Of a DNA stretch of 64,000 bases, positions 35,801-48,160 are shown one piece after another. The first letter of the stretch is position 1. Each line of letters starts with the position of its first letter. The notes under the pieces are model-generated. The model did no database searches. It was not told the DNA's origin and saw nothing but the letters and a program-made list of their open reading frames with translations. Position numbers and translations under genes: made by a program. Source of the DNA: Antedon mediterranea (Eukaryota > Echinodermata > Crinoidea > Comatulida > Antedonidae); assembly GCF_964355755.1 (NCBI RefSeq), contig NC_092671.1, forward strand, positions 39,449,304 through 39,513,303, read 5' to 3'.

Positions 35801-38800
35801 AATGAATGTCATATAATAATTAATTATATCATCATATTCCTATACTGTGCAGAACCTCTAATTGAAAGTAGGCCGCCGGCGGCAGCTCTATTATATATTA
35901 TGTTGAAAGTGATTGTGTATTTTTTACCCACAAGCGATGTTTTAATACATTTAAAATATATGGATATCAAACTGGACTACTTTATCTTAACTGAACCGGT
36001 TTAACTGGGCTACTGTTAGTGTGCAAACTCCAGGCCATGTGTATCCCTGTGCTAAACATTTAACTCGTATCTACTGGATAATGATTATATTTTAGGAATG
36101 GGAAGAGGATCCCAAGTCTACAATGGTAATCATTAAAGGTGCTGGAGAAAAGGCATTTTGTGCTGGTGGTGATATCAAAGGTTTGCAACAAACAATTAAG
36201 TTAATGTAATTAATATTCAATTGTCAGGTTTTCTGTTTTTAATTGACCAGACAGGTTTGTTGTTTATGGTTCACTGTTCAATCATTTTGAAAACATTTTT
36301 GATTTTGTACCCAATACAACAGCAGCTAAATGGCCACAGAATAATTCAAGCCTTTTAACCTTCAGAAAATTGTTGTCGTCAGAGACAAGCATGTGTCATA
36401 ATTAATATTATTAAAAGAAATTTCTTTTTTCTGGCAGCTGTGATAGATGCTGGTAGTAAAGGAGAGCCTAATGCAGGCTCTTTCTTTAGAGAAGAGTACA
36501 TCTTAAACAATGCAATTGGCACATTACATATACCATACATTGCTCTTATAGACGGTATTACAATGGGAGGGGTGAGTATGTCAACTTGCATTATTCTATT
36601 GTCAACAAATTAGAGTTTACTAACTAGAAGTAGTTATAGATTGAATTTGTTTTTCTTTTAACTAACACGTTAACAAAAATGAATATATGTTATATGCTGT
36701 CTTGTGTTCAAACTTTATGTGACAAAAAAATGTTATGTGCCCATATATGGACATGCTGATGTCATTGGACTACCATATAATTAAGTGCATATCACTAACA
36801 TATTTGGGCACATCACACTTTTTTGTCACATGATAGTGTAGATAGAGCCTAAGATCACTGCTTGTATTAAGTTCTGTCTACACTATCAAATTTTCTATTC
36901 AACTAACTCTCAAACAAAATGTGATGTGCCCATATAATATTTTGGGCACATTACAGTTTTTTGTCACATAGAGTTTGATAGTGTAGACGGAGGCTTAGAT
37001 CACTGATTGTTTTACTTCTATATAATGTCTATTTTATTTTAGATTTAATATGATTTCTTTATTTGACTTTATGATAGGGTGTAGGACTGTCGGTACATGG
37101 TAGCTTCAGGGTGGCGACCGAACGCACGTTATTTGCTATGCCAGAGACAGGTATTGGTCTCTTTCCAGATGTTGGAGGTGGATACTTCATGCCCAGGCTG
37201 GGTGGGAGGCTAGGCATTTTTCTTTCTCTGACTGGAATGAGGTTAAAAGCACGAGATGTTTACAAAGCTGGAGTCGCAACACACTTTGTTGAATCAGAAA
37301 AGGTAAAGCTCTGTCTACACTATCAAACTAGTTTGACAAGAAAGTGTGATGTGTCCAAATATGGTGGTGGTATGACATCATCATGTCCATATATGGGCAC
37401 ATCACATTTTTTGTCACATAAAGTTTGATAGTGGTAGACAAGGAATATAGAAAAATTGAATAATAATTCACTTTTATTTCAATTAAGATTCAAAGTTGAC
37501 AGATCCAACTACCATAATCATAAGACTCTTTGTAAAGTAAATTATAAATCTGTGCGAGTAAAAAAGGTTAGCCAGACCATTACTACTGACCAGTATTCAG
37601 ACCACTACTACTGACCAGTATTCAGACCACTACTACTGACCAGTATTCAGACCACTACTACTGACCAGTATTCAGACCACCACTACTGACCAGTATTTAG
37701 ACCACTACTACTGACCAGTATTCAGACCACTACTACTGACCAGTATTCAGACCACTACTACTGACCAGTATTCAGACCACTAATACTGACCAGTATTCAG
37801 ACCACTAATACTGACCAGTATTCAGACCACTAATACTGACCAGTATTCAGACCACTAATACTGACCAGTATTCAGACCACTACTACTGACCAGTATTCAG
37901 ATGACTACTACTGACCAGTATTCAGATGACTACTACTGACCAGTATTCAGACCACTACTACTGACCAGTATTCAGACCACTACTACTGACCAGTATTCAG
38001 ACCACTACTACTGACCAGTATTCAGACCACTACTACTGACCAGTATTCAGACCACTACTACTGACCAGTATTCAGACCACTACTACTGACCAGTATTCAG
38101 ACCACTACTACTGACCAGTATTCAGACCACTACTACTGACCAGTATTCAGACGACTACTACTGACCAGTATTCAGACAACTACTACTGACCAGTATTCAG
38201 ACCACTAATACTGACCAGTATTCAGACCACTACTACTGACCAGTATTCAGACCACTAATACTGACCAGTATTCAGACCACTACTACTGACCAGTATTCAG
38301 ACCACTACTACTGACCAGTATTCAGACCACTACTACTGACCAGTATTCAGACCACTACTACTGACCAGTATTCAGACGACTACTACTGACCAGTATTCAG
38401 ACGACTACTACTGACCAGTATTCAGACCACTACTACTGACCAGTATTCAGACGACTACTACTGACCAGTATTCAGACGACTACTACTGACCAGTATTCAG
38501 ACCACTACTACTGACCAGTATTCAGACCACTACTACTGACCAGTATTCAGACCACTACTACTGACCAGTATTCAGACCACTACTACTGACCAGTATTCAG
38601 ACCACTACTACTGACCAGTATTCAGACCACTAATACTGACCAGTATTCAGACCACTACTACTGACCAGTATTCAGACCACTAATACTGACCAGTATTCAG
38701 ACCACTACTACTGACCAGTATTCAGACCACTACTGTTGACCAGTATACAGACCACTATTAAGCTGCGGATCATTTCACTTCATTTGGCCAAAATTTGAAT

Positions 38801-41603
38801 AGTTTTAGTGAAGAGTTGAATTAAATTAAACATGTTCTTTGTTTTTTTTTGTTAGATACCACAACTAGAAGAAGAATTGCTTGCGTTACATAATCCTGTT
38901 GAGAAAGACATAGCATCAGTATTAGACAGATACCATAAAGAGGTATGAATAAATATTATCAGTACTTTGAACTTTGACCTGTCACTAATAAATAAAACAT
39001 GTATGTAAACAGTATAAAATATCAAGCCCTTTTATCTAAATCCTGTATCATAATGATAATATAATAGGAGAAATGATAACAACATTTATACTGGCAAGCC
39101 TTTTTAATCATGTCAGATCTGTACATTGTTATATCATTATACTGACCTTTAAATCAGCAGACTGTTTTCATATGCAGTCTAATACCATTTTATACCTCTT
39201 TGCAAAACCCTGGATTTTACACAAACCTTGTGTATACGTAGCATACCAAATTCTTTTGCAAGGTGATACAAAACTTTTATGATGTGCAAATGCTTGCATT
39301 GTGTTATATATGATGTGCAAATGCTTGCATTGTGTTATATATGATGTGCAAATGCTTGCATTGTGTTATATATGATGTGCAAATGCTTGCAGCATTGTCT
39401 TATATATGATGTGCAAATGCTTGCATTGTGTTATATATGATGTGCAAATGCTTGCATTGTGTTATATATGATGTGCAAATGCTTGCATTGTGTTATATAT
39501 GATGTGCAAATGCTTGCATTGTGTTATATATGATGTGCAAATGCTTGCATTGTGTTATATATGATGTGCAAATTCTTGCATTGTGTTATATATGATGTGC
39601 AAATGCTTGCATTGTGTTATATATGATGTGCAAATGCTTGCATTGTGTTATATATGATATGCAAATGCTTGCATTGTGTTATATATGATATGCAAATGCT
39701 TGCATTGTGTTATATATGATGTGCAAATGCTTGCATTGTGTTATATATGATGTGCAAATGCTTGCATTGTGTTATATATGATGTGCAAATGCTTGCATTG
39801 TGTTATATATGATGTGCAAATGCTTGCATTGTGTTATATATGATGTGCAAATGCTTGCATTGTGTTATATATGATGTGCAAATGCTTGCATTGTGTTATA
39901 TATGATAATGAACGAAATAAGTAGATAGCAAACAATTGGCAGAAAAGGATATTAAATATTTTGTTTGAAATTATTGCATCCACAGATGTGTGCAGTACAC
40001 CATAGTTGTCTTGATCTGCTAGATGTGCAATTTGTCTCGATTTGATGATACAAAAATGATAAATTATAGACTTTGATAGAATTCTAGAACCTACTTTAGT
40101 ATTAGCCTTATTTCAATTATTTTATAGTGTCAACTTGGCAGAGAAAAAGGATTCAGTTTAAAAGCAGACTTGGACAGAATAGACAAGCTGTTTGGTGGCA
40201 ATACATTAGAACAAATATTTAAAGATCTGGAGAAAGATGGATCAGAATGGGCAGATAAACAACTACAGGTAAATACGTTTTTGTTTTATATAATTAGGCA
40301 AATTGTCAAGGATAACCATAAGCGAATTCATTCACTATCCTTCTTAAAAGTGGCAATCCTGTTCACAAGACAAACATATACACAGGATGCTATACATAAA
40401 CAAAGTCTTATTACAAGTCTTTGTGAGTGGAGTTGTTATTTGTCATTAGGAAAAATCCTTACACTTGTGTTGCTAAACATATTTTACTTGCTTTCAATCA
40501 ATCAGAGACAGTGTTTTATACAAATAACAAAAATGTCGTGTTCTATTGGATGCAGTGGAGCTCTGTGAAATACTGCTGTACAGTCAACCTTCCAACAAAT
40601 TTATCCTTTTCACATTTTTAGAAAAAACGTTTTCTTTCATTTTAGAGTTTTAAATAATAATGTATTTTAAATGTTAAATTATTACTACAGATTTTAAAAC
40701 ATAAGTCTCCAACATCAATGAAAGTGACGCTGCGACAACTCATAGAGGGCGCTGATCTCAGTCTACAAGACTGCCTGATGATGGAGTACAGAATTGCAGA
40801 AGGGTGTTTAGTAAGTTGTTTCTCATAGCTCATATTGATAAGCTTCTTGAAGTGCTCACTACATTATACAAATACTAAATGTTTGCGTGGAATAATGAGA
40901 GAATGTAGTTTTGAAAGATGGACTGGTTGTCTATTCAACAATGCAAAATACAAAACATTCATTATTTGTTTTATAACACTGTATTCATTCATTCATTCAT
41001 TCATTCCCGACAACTCGCAGTTCACTCAGCTGTAAATGAGTACCTAGTTTAAAATACTAGGGAGAAAAAAGGTGGCATGGAAAGGAACTGGCCACCCTAC
41101 CACATAATGCAGAGGCTTAGTACAATGAGCTCCTAACAGCTCATTCCCCTACGTTCAGAATGAACACGGGACTCACCTCACCTATTCGTGCAAAACACAA
41201 ATACATAATTGACCAATCAAATGGCAAGTGTTTAAAGCTCTGTCTACACTATCAAGACGTGTGATGTGCCCGAATATGGTAGTGATATGCCCAAATATGG
41301 TAGTGATATGCCCAAATATGATAGTGATATGACATCATGTCCATATATGGGCACATCACATTTTTTGTTCATAACGTTTGATAGAGTAGACAGAGCTTAA
41401 CTGAAATTAATCAAATAGATCAAAAAGTTGTAATTTGAAATATGTTTTTATTTCAGCGTGGACATGATTTCTATGAGGGTGTAAGAGCTCTACTTGTCGA
41501 CAAAGATAATAACCCAAAATGGAATCCAAAAACAATTGAAGAAGTAACAGATGAAATGGTTGAGTCACACTTCCGTCAATTGGACAATGATCTCATTTTG
41601 TAG
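32845..41603 (+). CDS. HIBCH: 3-hydroxyisobutyryl-CoA hydrolase (9 exons)
   Basis: Mitochondrial crotonase-fold thioesterase of valine breakdown; releases 3-hydroxyisobutyrate from its CoA ester. Exons: 32845-32861 (tentative), 35606-35798, 36096-36180, 36438-36571, 37078-37302, 38856-38942, 40128-40268, 40691-40810, 41457-41603; 382 aa (human 386). Exon 2 reads open from its acceptor and encodes an Arg-rich leader ([16 protein letters not shown]). The only well-placed partner I found is ATG-GCG-CGA at 32845, five codons plus two bases, which completes a Trp codon in phase and gives a plausible targeting peptide. Key motifs: [22 protein letters not shown] and [17 protein letters not shown] with the family's catalytic Glu and Asp (about 166 and 174), [11 protein letters not shown]. 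Introns 5 and 6 hold large minisatellites. Exons 2-9 are near certain, exon 1 about 45%. Confidence 0.93.
34040..34810. repeat. ~60-70-bp tandem repeats in HIBCH intron 1
   Basis: About eleven imperfect units built on 'acttcgattttttcatcatt', 'tcttcgaatgagttttcc' and 'ataattttacgacaggattt'. Period varies from 55 to 70 bp. Noncoding. Confidence 0.88.
35230..35335. repeat. AGGCCTA-rich cluster
   Basis: Dense overlapping AGGCCTA/TAGGCCT/GCTAGGC words, self-complementary. The same words are scattered elsewhere (for example 8670, 18310, 24400), so they are a genomic signature rather than a gene-specific site. Confidence 0.6.
36702..36852. mobile_element. MITE-A copy in HIBCH intron 4
   Basis: Contains 'caaactttatgtgacaaaaa', 'cccatatatggacatg' and 'gtgtagatagagcct'. 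Left terminus worn. Adjacent to another copy at 36872. Confidence 0.8.
36872..36998. mobile_element. MITE-A copy, internally deleted
   Basis: Ends 'gttctgtctacactatcaaa' and 'gatagtgtagacggaggctt'. Shorter core than other copies. Lies 20 bp after the previous copy. Confidence 0.85.
37305..37441. mobile_element. MITE-A copy abutting the HIBCH exon 5 splice donor
   Basis: The exon ends ...GAAAAG at 37302 and the intron reads GTAAAGCTCTGTCTACAC, so the element begins within the donor site itself. The right end 'gtttgatagtggtagaca' is slightly worn. Confidence 0.88.
37564..38757. repeat. 25-bp minisatellite, about 48 copies, HIBCH intron 5
   Basis: Unit 'gaccactactactgaccagtattca' (two 12/13-base halves), period exactly 25. 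Variants have 'taatac' for 'tactac' and 'gacgac', 'gatgac' or 'gacaac' for 'gaccac'. Variant units cluster, showing unequal exchange. No spacers, so not CRISPR-like. Confidence 0.97.
39286..39906. repeat. 31-bp minisatellite, about 20 copies, HIBCH intron 6
   Basis: Unit 'tgatgtgcaaatgcttgc' plus 'attgtgttatata', period 31. Very homogeneous, with one 3-base insertion ('gcagcattgtc') and a few point changes. Each unit contains ATGCAAAT-like and TTATATA words. Confidence 0.97.
40987..41200. repeat. Possible SINE-like dispersed repeat with (CATT)n
   Basis: A (CATT)n tract precedes 'ctcagctgtaaatgagtacc', 'ggccaccctaccacataatg' and 'aacagctcattcccctacg'. It resembles repeats common in marine invertebrate genomes. 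No second copy in this window, so the call rests on recollection. In HIBCH intron 8. Confidence 0.35.
41234..41399. mobile_element. MITE-A copy in HIBCH intron 8
   Basis: Ends AAAGCTCTGTCTACACTATC and GTAGACAGAGCTT. The internal 'ccaaatatggtagtgatatg' block is present about three times in tandem, more than in other copies. Confidence 0.9.
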
Positions 41604-41898
41604 GTTATGAATTTTTACTTCAATTGTCTCTTTTGCTGCTCTTCAAGTGTCATAAAATGAGGCCAATGAACAATTGAGATTATTTAATATCTTACGAGTA
41701 AATTTTCTTTCTTATATACAGTATAATAAAAAAGTACGACGTTTTGCAAACGCTCTGTACTTAATTTTGTATTGAATTTTAAAAAGAGAAGTACTCCTAG
41801 ATTATTAATTGTGATCCAAATGAAATTATTATATTATAATTATCATTTCATTTTTTGCAAACACTTTCAAATATTCTATGGTATAGGAAAGATTTTAA

Positions 41899-42158
41899 AA
41901 CGGTCAACTCTCCCAATACCGGACACCTTTGGGTTGCCCAAATATGTCTGACTCTCCGAAAATTTTAGTATTCAGAATGTGTTTTAAATTTTTTTAATGA
42001 ATTTGAGACCTATTGGAATAAAAAATATGTCTGACTCTCCGAAAATTTTAGTATTCAGAATGTGTTTTAAATTTTTTAAATGAATTTGAGACCTATTGGA
42101 CAGGTTTTGGGAATGTTTCCGGTTTTCAGAGAGTCTGGTATTGGGAGAGTTGACTGTA
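41899..42158. mobile_element. MITE-D with internal 81-bp duplication, HIBCH 3' UTR
   Basis: Left end CGGTCAACTCTCCCAATACC matches the complement of the right end GGTATTGGGAGAGTTGACTG. Inside, 'atgtctgactctccgaaaat' to 'tgagacctattgga' is repeated in tandem (about 41945-42024 and 42026-42105). The element lies between the HIBCH stop and its poly(A) signal. Confidence 0.85.
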
Positions 42159-42299
42159 GTATTAAAAAAGAAATATTTTCGGTCATTCTTTTAAATGTAC
42201 AATACAAATGTACAATACAAATATTCTGCCACTTGCAGATGGCCAGACGTTCTTGAGAGAAAGTTTGAACCATGAAGTTAGACACTAAGTCTACGCAAT

Positions 42300-42412
42300 C
42301 ATCCACACTACGTCATCATCCCAACTACGCCATCATCCCAACTACGCCATCATCCCAACTACGCCATCATCCCAACTTCGCCATCATCCCAACTTCGCCA
42401 TCATCCAAACTA
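42300..42412. repeat. 17-bp tandem repeat 'actacgccatcatccca'
   Basis: About seven units ('actacgccatcatccca', last ones 'acttcgccatcatccca') in the HIBCH 3' UTR. Confidence 0.92.
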
Positions 42413-42821
42413 TCTTATTGAAATAGGAACGCATCTTATCTTGTTTTCCAAAAGTAAAGTCTTCAAGCAACTCTTAAAGCCAAATATAGACATCAGTGTT
42501 TTTTATATAATAGTTTTTTTTCAAATTGTACCATTATGTTTAAAAGTATAAAATACAGTTATGATAGAGTATTTGCAGATGATTGGTATTACGATTTTTA
42601 GTGTTGTTTTATTGGAAAAATGAATTGATATATTTAAGTTTTTATTGTAAATTTAACAACGATGTGTTATTGCTCTTGCAATCCATATTGTTGGTAGCCA
42701 AATTATGTTTTGCACATTTATAGGAAAGGTGCTTTTATGCTGCAGTATTATTGTAAATTATATTCATACCTGATCCTTGATTGAAATGTATTGTATAAAT
42801 AGATCTGTTCTTTTTTCGTTG

Positions 42822-42827
42822 AATAAA
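42822..42827 (+). terminator. Candidate polyadenylation signal, HIBCH
   Basis: AATAAA in 'gttgaataaaaatatac', followed within 40-60 bp by a T/GT-rich stretch. It implies a 1.2-kb 3' UTR. Confidence 0.5.
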
Positions 42828-42999
42828 AATATACTGCATAAAATTACCTGCTAGAATTTTTTGTTTGGTTGTCTCGAATGTGTTATGTGCAGGTCACCTC
42901 AATATATATTTGTAAAAAGTTAATCCAAATTTCGACCTTTCTATTTTTCTATATAACTGGTTATGCATAACTTTTCGTATGTTAATGATATATTGACCA

Positions 43000-45900
43000 G
43001 TTATGTTAAAAATTAAAGGGTCGAAAATTGACTATTCAGATATTTTTTTGAAAAATGTGATAATATTGCTATATATGCATATATTGCGTTATCATCATCT
43101 TATAGAGTGTTTTTACCCAGTTATGTCGAAAAAGAAAAGGGTTGAAATTTGGTTATTTTTGGAAAAAAAATCCCTGTACTATAGTTTAGGGATTTTTTCG
43201 AAAAATGGGCGAAATATCCACTTTTTAAAATTAAATTATAATGCGATAATATTGCTATATATGCGCATATATTCCGTTATCATCATCTTATAGAGTGTGT
43301 TTATACCCAGTTATGTCGAAAAAGAAAAGGGTCGAAATTTGGTCATTTTTGAAAAAAATCTTTGTACTATACTGCCCCGTCATGAAAGAACGACTCAACT
43401 GCATAAAGCAAAGTTTTGAGATAATAAACAAAACGTGTTCTTGTTTTAGCTCTTCACGTGTGTAGATAATATTATTTTGATTAGCATAATAAACATGAGC
43501 AGAGGCGAATAATGGGTTCTGCGCATGTCAATTGTGCTATAGTAACCAGTTTTATCGAAAAATAAAAAGGTCGAAAATTTCCAATTTTTGAAAAATGGCC
43601 GATTTTCAACCCTTTTATTTTTTGACATAAATGGTTACTATTGCATAATAAACATGCGCAGAGACGAATAATGGGTTCTGCGCATGTCAATTGTGCTATA
43701 GTAACTAGTTTTAGCGAAAAATAAAAAGGTCGAAAATTTGCCATTTTTTGAAAAATCCCTGTACAGTACAGGGAAATTTTCGAAAAATGGCCGATTTTCG
43801 ACCCTTTTATTTTTTGACATAAATGGTTACTATTGCATAATAAACATGCGCAGAGTCGACTAATGGGGTCTGCGCATGTTAATTGTGCTATAGTAACCAG
43901 TTTTATCGAAAAATAAAAAGGTCGAAAATTTGCCATTTTTTTAAAAATCCCTGTACTATAGTACAGGGAAATTTTCGAAAAATGGCCGATTTTCGACCCT
44001 TTTATTTTTTGACATAAATGGTTACTATTTCATAATAAACATGCGCAGAGACGAATAATGGGTTCTGCACATGTCAATTGTGCTATCATAACCATATTTG
44101 ACATAAATGGTTACTATAGCATAATAAACATGCGCAGAGTCGAATAATGGGTTCTGCGCATGTCAATTGTGCTATAGTAACTAGTTTTATCGAAAAATAA
44201 AAAGGTCGAAAATTTGCCATTTTTTGAAAAATCCCTGTACTATAGTACAGGGAAATTTTTTAAAAATGGCCGATTTTCAACCCTTTTATTTTTTGACATA
44301 AATGGTTACTATTGCATAATAAACATGCGCAGAGTCGAATAATGGGTTCTGCGCATGTCAATTGTGCTATAGTAACCAGTTTTATCGAAAAATAAAAAGG
44401 TCGAAAATTTGCCATTTTTTTAAAAATCCCTGTACTATAGTACAGGGAAATTTTTGAAAAATGGCTGATTTTCAACCCTTTTATTTTTTGACATAAATGG
44501 TTACTATTGCATAATAAACATGCGCAGAGACGAATAATGGGTTCTGCGCATGTCAATTGTGCTATAGTAACCAGTTTTGACATAAATGGTTACTATAGCA
44601 TAATAAACATGCGCAGAGTCGACTAATGGGTTCTGCGCATGTTAATTGTGCTATAGTAACCAGTCTTATCGAAAAATAAAAAGGTCGAAAATTTGCCATT
44701 TTAAAAAAAAAAATCCCTTTGCTATAGTACAGGGAAATTTTCGAAAAATGGCCGATTTTCGACTCTTTTATTTTTGGACGTAAATGGTTACTATTGCATA
44801 ATAAACATGCGCAGAGTCGAATAATGGGTTCTGCGCATGTCAATTGTGCTATAGTAACCAGTTTTTACATAAATGGTTACTATAGCATAATAAACATGAG
44901 CAGAGGCGAATAATGGGTTCTGCGCATGTCAATTGTGCTATAGTAACCAGTTTTAGCGAAAAATAAAAAGGTCGAAAATTTGCCATTTTTTAAAAAATCC
45001 CTGTACTATAGTGCAGGGAAATTTTCGAAAAATGGCCGATTTTCGACCCTTTTATTTTTGACATAAATGGTTACTATTGCATAATAAACATGCGCAAGGT
45101 CGAATAATGGGTTCTGCGCATGTCAATTGTGCTATCATAACCATATTTGACATAAATGGTTACTATAGCATAATAAACATGCGCAGAGTCGAATAATGGG
45201 TTCTGCGCATGTCAATTGTGCTATAGTAACCAGTTTTATCGAAAAATAAAAAGGTCGAAAATTTGCCATTTTTTGAAAAATCCCTGTACTATAGTACAGG
45301 GAAATTTTTGAAAAATGGCCGATTTTCAACCCTTTTATTTTTTGACATAAATGGTTACTATTGCATAATAAACATGAGCAGAGGCAAATAATGGGTTCTG
45401 CGCATGTCAATTGTACTATAGTAACCAATTTTGACATAAATGGTTACTATGGCATAATAAACATGAGCAGAGTCGACTAATGGGTTCTGCGCATGTTAAT
45501 TGTGCTATAGTAACCAGTTTTATTGAAAATTGTTTTTCATGTTTCTTGTATTTTTACTTTAGTTTTAAGTATTAATTTAAGAGGGAGAATATTCAATAAT
45601 AATATCATTACAGTGTGTAAGTAAGTAAGTAAGTGTAGTCTCTCTCCGGGGTATTTAATTCTAAATATTCCAGAAATAAAATTAATACTCTAATAATAAC
45701 TAAACAAGTTTAAGTGAGTATTGAATAAATGACAATTATTCGTAGGGCAGTACCAAATTATTCATTTGAGTGAGTCTTTCATGGCATTTGTAGTTGAGTT
45801 AGTCTTTGGTGACAATAGTAACACACTTGTAATTGAGTGGTATTTTGATTTTTAAATTTCATATTTCTAGTTAAAATTTTGAATATCTGAATATACCACA

Positions 45901-46430
45901 AGGTGTATCATTCCCTAAATAGCCCAAAAAGCTAAAAAAGTGATTTTTGAAAAATGGGCAAAATATTCACTTTGTAAAATTCAATTATAATGCGATAATA
46001 TTGCTATATATGTGCATATATTGCGTTATGATCATCTTATAGAGTGTTTGTACCCAGTTATGTCGAACAAAAAAAGGGTTGAAATTTGGTCATTTTTGGA
46101 AAAAAATCCCTATACTTATACAGTAGTTCAGGGATTTTTTAAAAAATGGGCAAAATATTCACTTTCTAAAATTCAATTAGCATGTGATAATATTGCTATA
46201 TATATGCATATATTGCGTTATCATCATCTTATAGAGTGTTTGTACACAGTTATGTCGAAAAAGAAAAGGGTTCTTTTTAAATGGCAAAATTTCGACCTTT
46301 CTATTTTTTTACGTAACTGGCTACTAGTACTACTGCAGATGCACATAATATTCCTCAATCTCAATATATATATTGAAAAAATCCCTGTACTAGTGCGTAT
46401 TAAGGCAAACCATTTTTTTCCTCAATAAAA
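43000..46430. repeat. Composite palindromic satellite array
   Basis: Intergenic array of three modules. E1 (about 14 copies, about 95 bp) runs from 'tggttactat(a/t)gcataa' through 'catgcgcagag' to 'ttctgcgcatgtcaattgt' and 'gctatagtaacca', an imperfect palindrome. E2 (about 8 copies, about 100 bp) runs from 'aataaaaaggtcgaaaattt' through CCCTGTACTATAGTACAGGG, a perfect 20-base palindrome, to 'ggccgattttcgaccctttt'. E1+E2 repeat with a period of about 195 bp at 43.45-45.5 kb. E3, a larger related module ('gcgataatattgctatatat', 'cttatagagtgt', 'cccagttatgtcgaaaaa'), occurs twice on each side (43.0-43.37 and 45.95-46.3 kb). Repeating open frames here arise because 195 is divisible by three. Confidence 0.92.
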
Positions 46431-48049
46431 TATGTTGAAAAGGAAAGAAATGTCATGGTGGTAACACAGTAGCAAACCTATAATGTACACAAAACAAACA
46501 GACAAGTTAATATTTTGGGCAAAAACGATTTTTAAAAACGACAATATATGTAGTTTATAAATCATGTGCACTTTATTTCAATTCTTGTAGCAGACCAAGC
46601 CCCAAGAAAACAACAGAAGGTAATAACCAACATTAGAAGAAAAACAAGTGCTTAAAAGAAAAACCAAAAGAAATTCTTAAATACAATAGCTAATAACTAT
46701 TAACGTAAAAGAAAAATATTAATTTTAGTATGTACAGATGATTTGGCTGACATCAAAAACTACTATGAAAAAAAAGAGAAAGAAAGTTGTAGAGACATCT
46801 TTGTTCTACTTCTAGTCTCCTAAGTACACACACAAAAAATCTATAACTACATTTCTTATAGTGAGTGACTGCCACAATCAGTTTAATTAAGTTTTGTAAG
46901 GAAATTCTATCCCCCTCCACTTTCTAAATAATTTTCAACTAATGAAAAACTACCTTGATATCTTTACAAAATATTAAAGCAGCTAAAAGAAGGCAAGTTA
47001 TAAATATGGCAGTTTATGCAATTTACAACCAACGACTTCAGCAAGAACATTTATAGGTCGCATTCCCAAAATATATGCTAGTTTGGATTCAGAGTAGTTT
47101 AACACAGTCATGTCTTATATTTAACAAGAAATATTAAATAACTGGGCTTTAAATACAATAATGTAAAGGAAAACGTACCGTTATGATGACAAAGTAAAAT
47201 GCATCCATACTAATATTTTAAATCATTAAGATGAATGTTTTGAAGTATAACAGTTAACTATTCCAAACCATACTCTCTGAAAACAGCAAAATCTCTTAGA
47301 ATCTCAAGAGAGACTTAATACTTGCCTAATGTTTCAAATAACACAATAGTATTCAGTTTTGAGAGAGTTGATTAAATGACAAAGGAAAAAAAAACAGAAC
47401 TAATATTTGTTATTTTTTACCTAAACTCCAACAGGCTATTATTCATTACACTTTTGCCATATGAAAATAAATGCTTAATGTTTTAATTTATTATTAAATT
47501 TACCAAAGCAAAGCAAGAACGTCTGCTTACCAAAATTTGTAAATGGTTATAGAAGCCGCTCCTCTTATCCCTCCTCATCTTTACAACACCCCCCCCCCCC
47601 ATTATGTTGAAATAAGTTGAATGTTTCACCAGAATGGAGTAAAGCGGTCAAGATTTGTATAAATCGTATTATCCCGAAGATGGCAAACTTAAATACCTCA
47701 TCCCGTAGTTTGTATATTAACTTGTGACACTATGAAGATTGCGAATTTGTGAGAGGAACTATGAAAGTTAAGATTACAGCATCTACAGGGAGACTGGTTA
47801 ATAAACTACTTTAGTTCTGTACCATGAGCATCCTTACGTCTTTACATTCAACGTGCAAGAAATAGCAAACGTCGCACTAATCAACCAATTAATTACTCAA
47901 CTGATTTAATTATTTAATTCATTGCTATAAATAACATGATTTCACTATGTGCATTCATAACATGTTTTTTTCCCACAACCCAGTATTTTTATCTGTCCTA
48001 TAACCGCAAATGAACACGATGCAACAGCAACTTGCTAGTCAGTTGACTA

Positions 48050-48160
48050 AAGCTCTGTCTACACTATCAAATTAGTTTGACAAAAAAAAGTGCATCATGT
48101 CCATATATAGGCACATCACATTTTTTTGCCCCATAAAGTTTGATAGTGTAGACAGAGCTT
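48050..48160. mobile_element. MITE-A copy, short
   Basis: Clean ends (AAAGCTCTGTCTACACTATC and GATAGTGTAGACAGAGCTT), about 111 bp, the best-preserved termini in the window. Confidence 0.92.

Noticed and set aside
37564-39906. CRISPR-like array
   Set aside because: Units are contiguous with no unique spacers, in introns of an animal gene.
18095-41603. Functional CoA gene cluster of PPCS and HIBCH
   Set aside because: Two genes in different pathways with separate flanks and poly(A) signals; adjacency is better explained by chance.
42240-42273. Extra HIBCH last exon (TGCAG acceptor, then WPDVLERKFEP and stop)
   Set aside because: Exon 9 already ends in a stop at a position matching the human C-terminus, and total length fits without it.
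43446-45437. Several minus-strand frames with repeating 'LVTIAQLTCAEPI' peptides
   Set aside because: The ~195-bp satellite period is divisible by three, so open frames recur by chance; no domain or start context.
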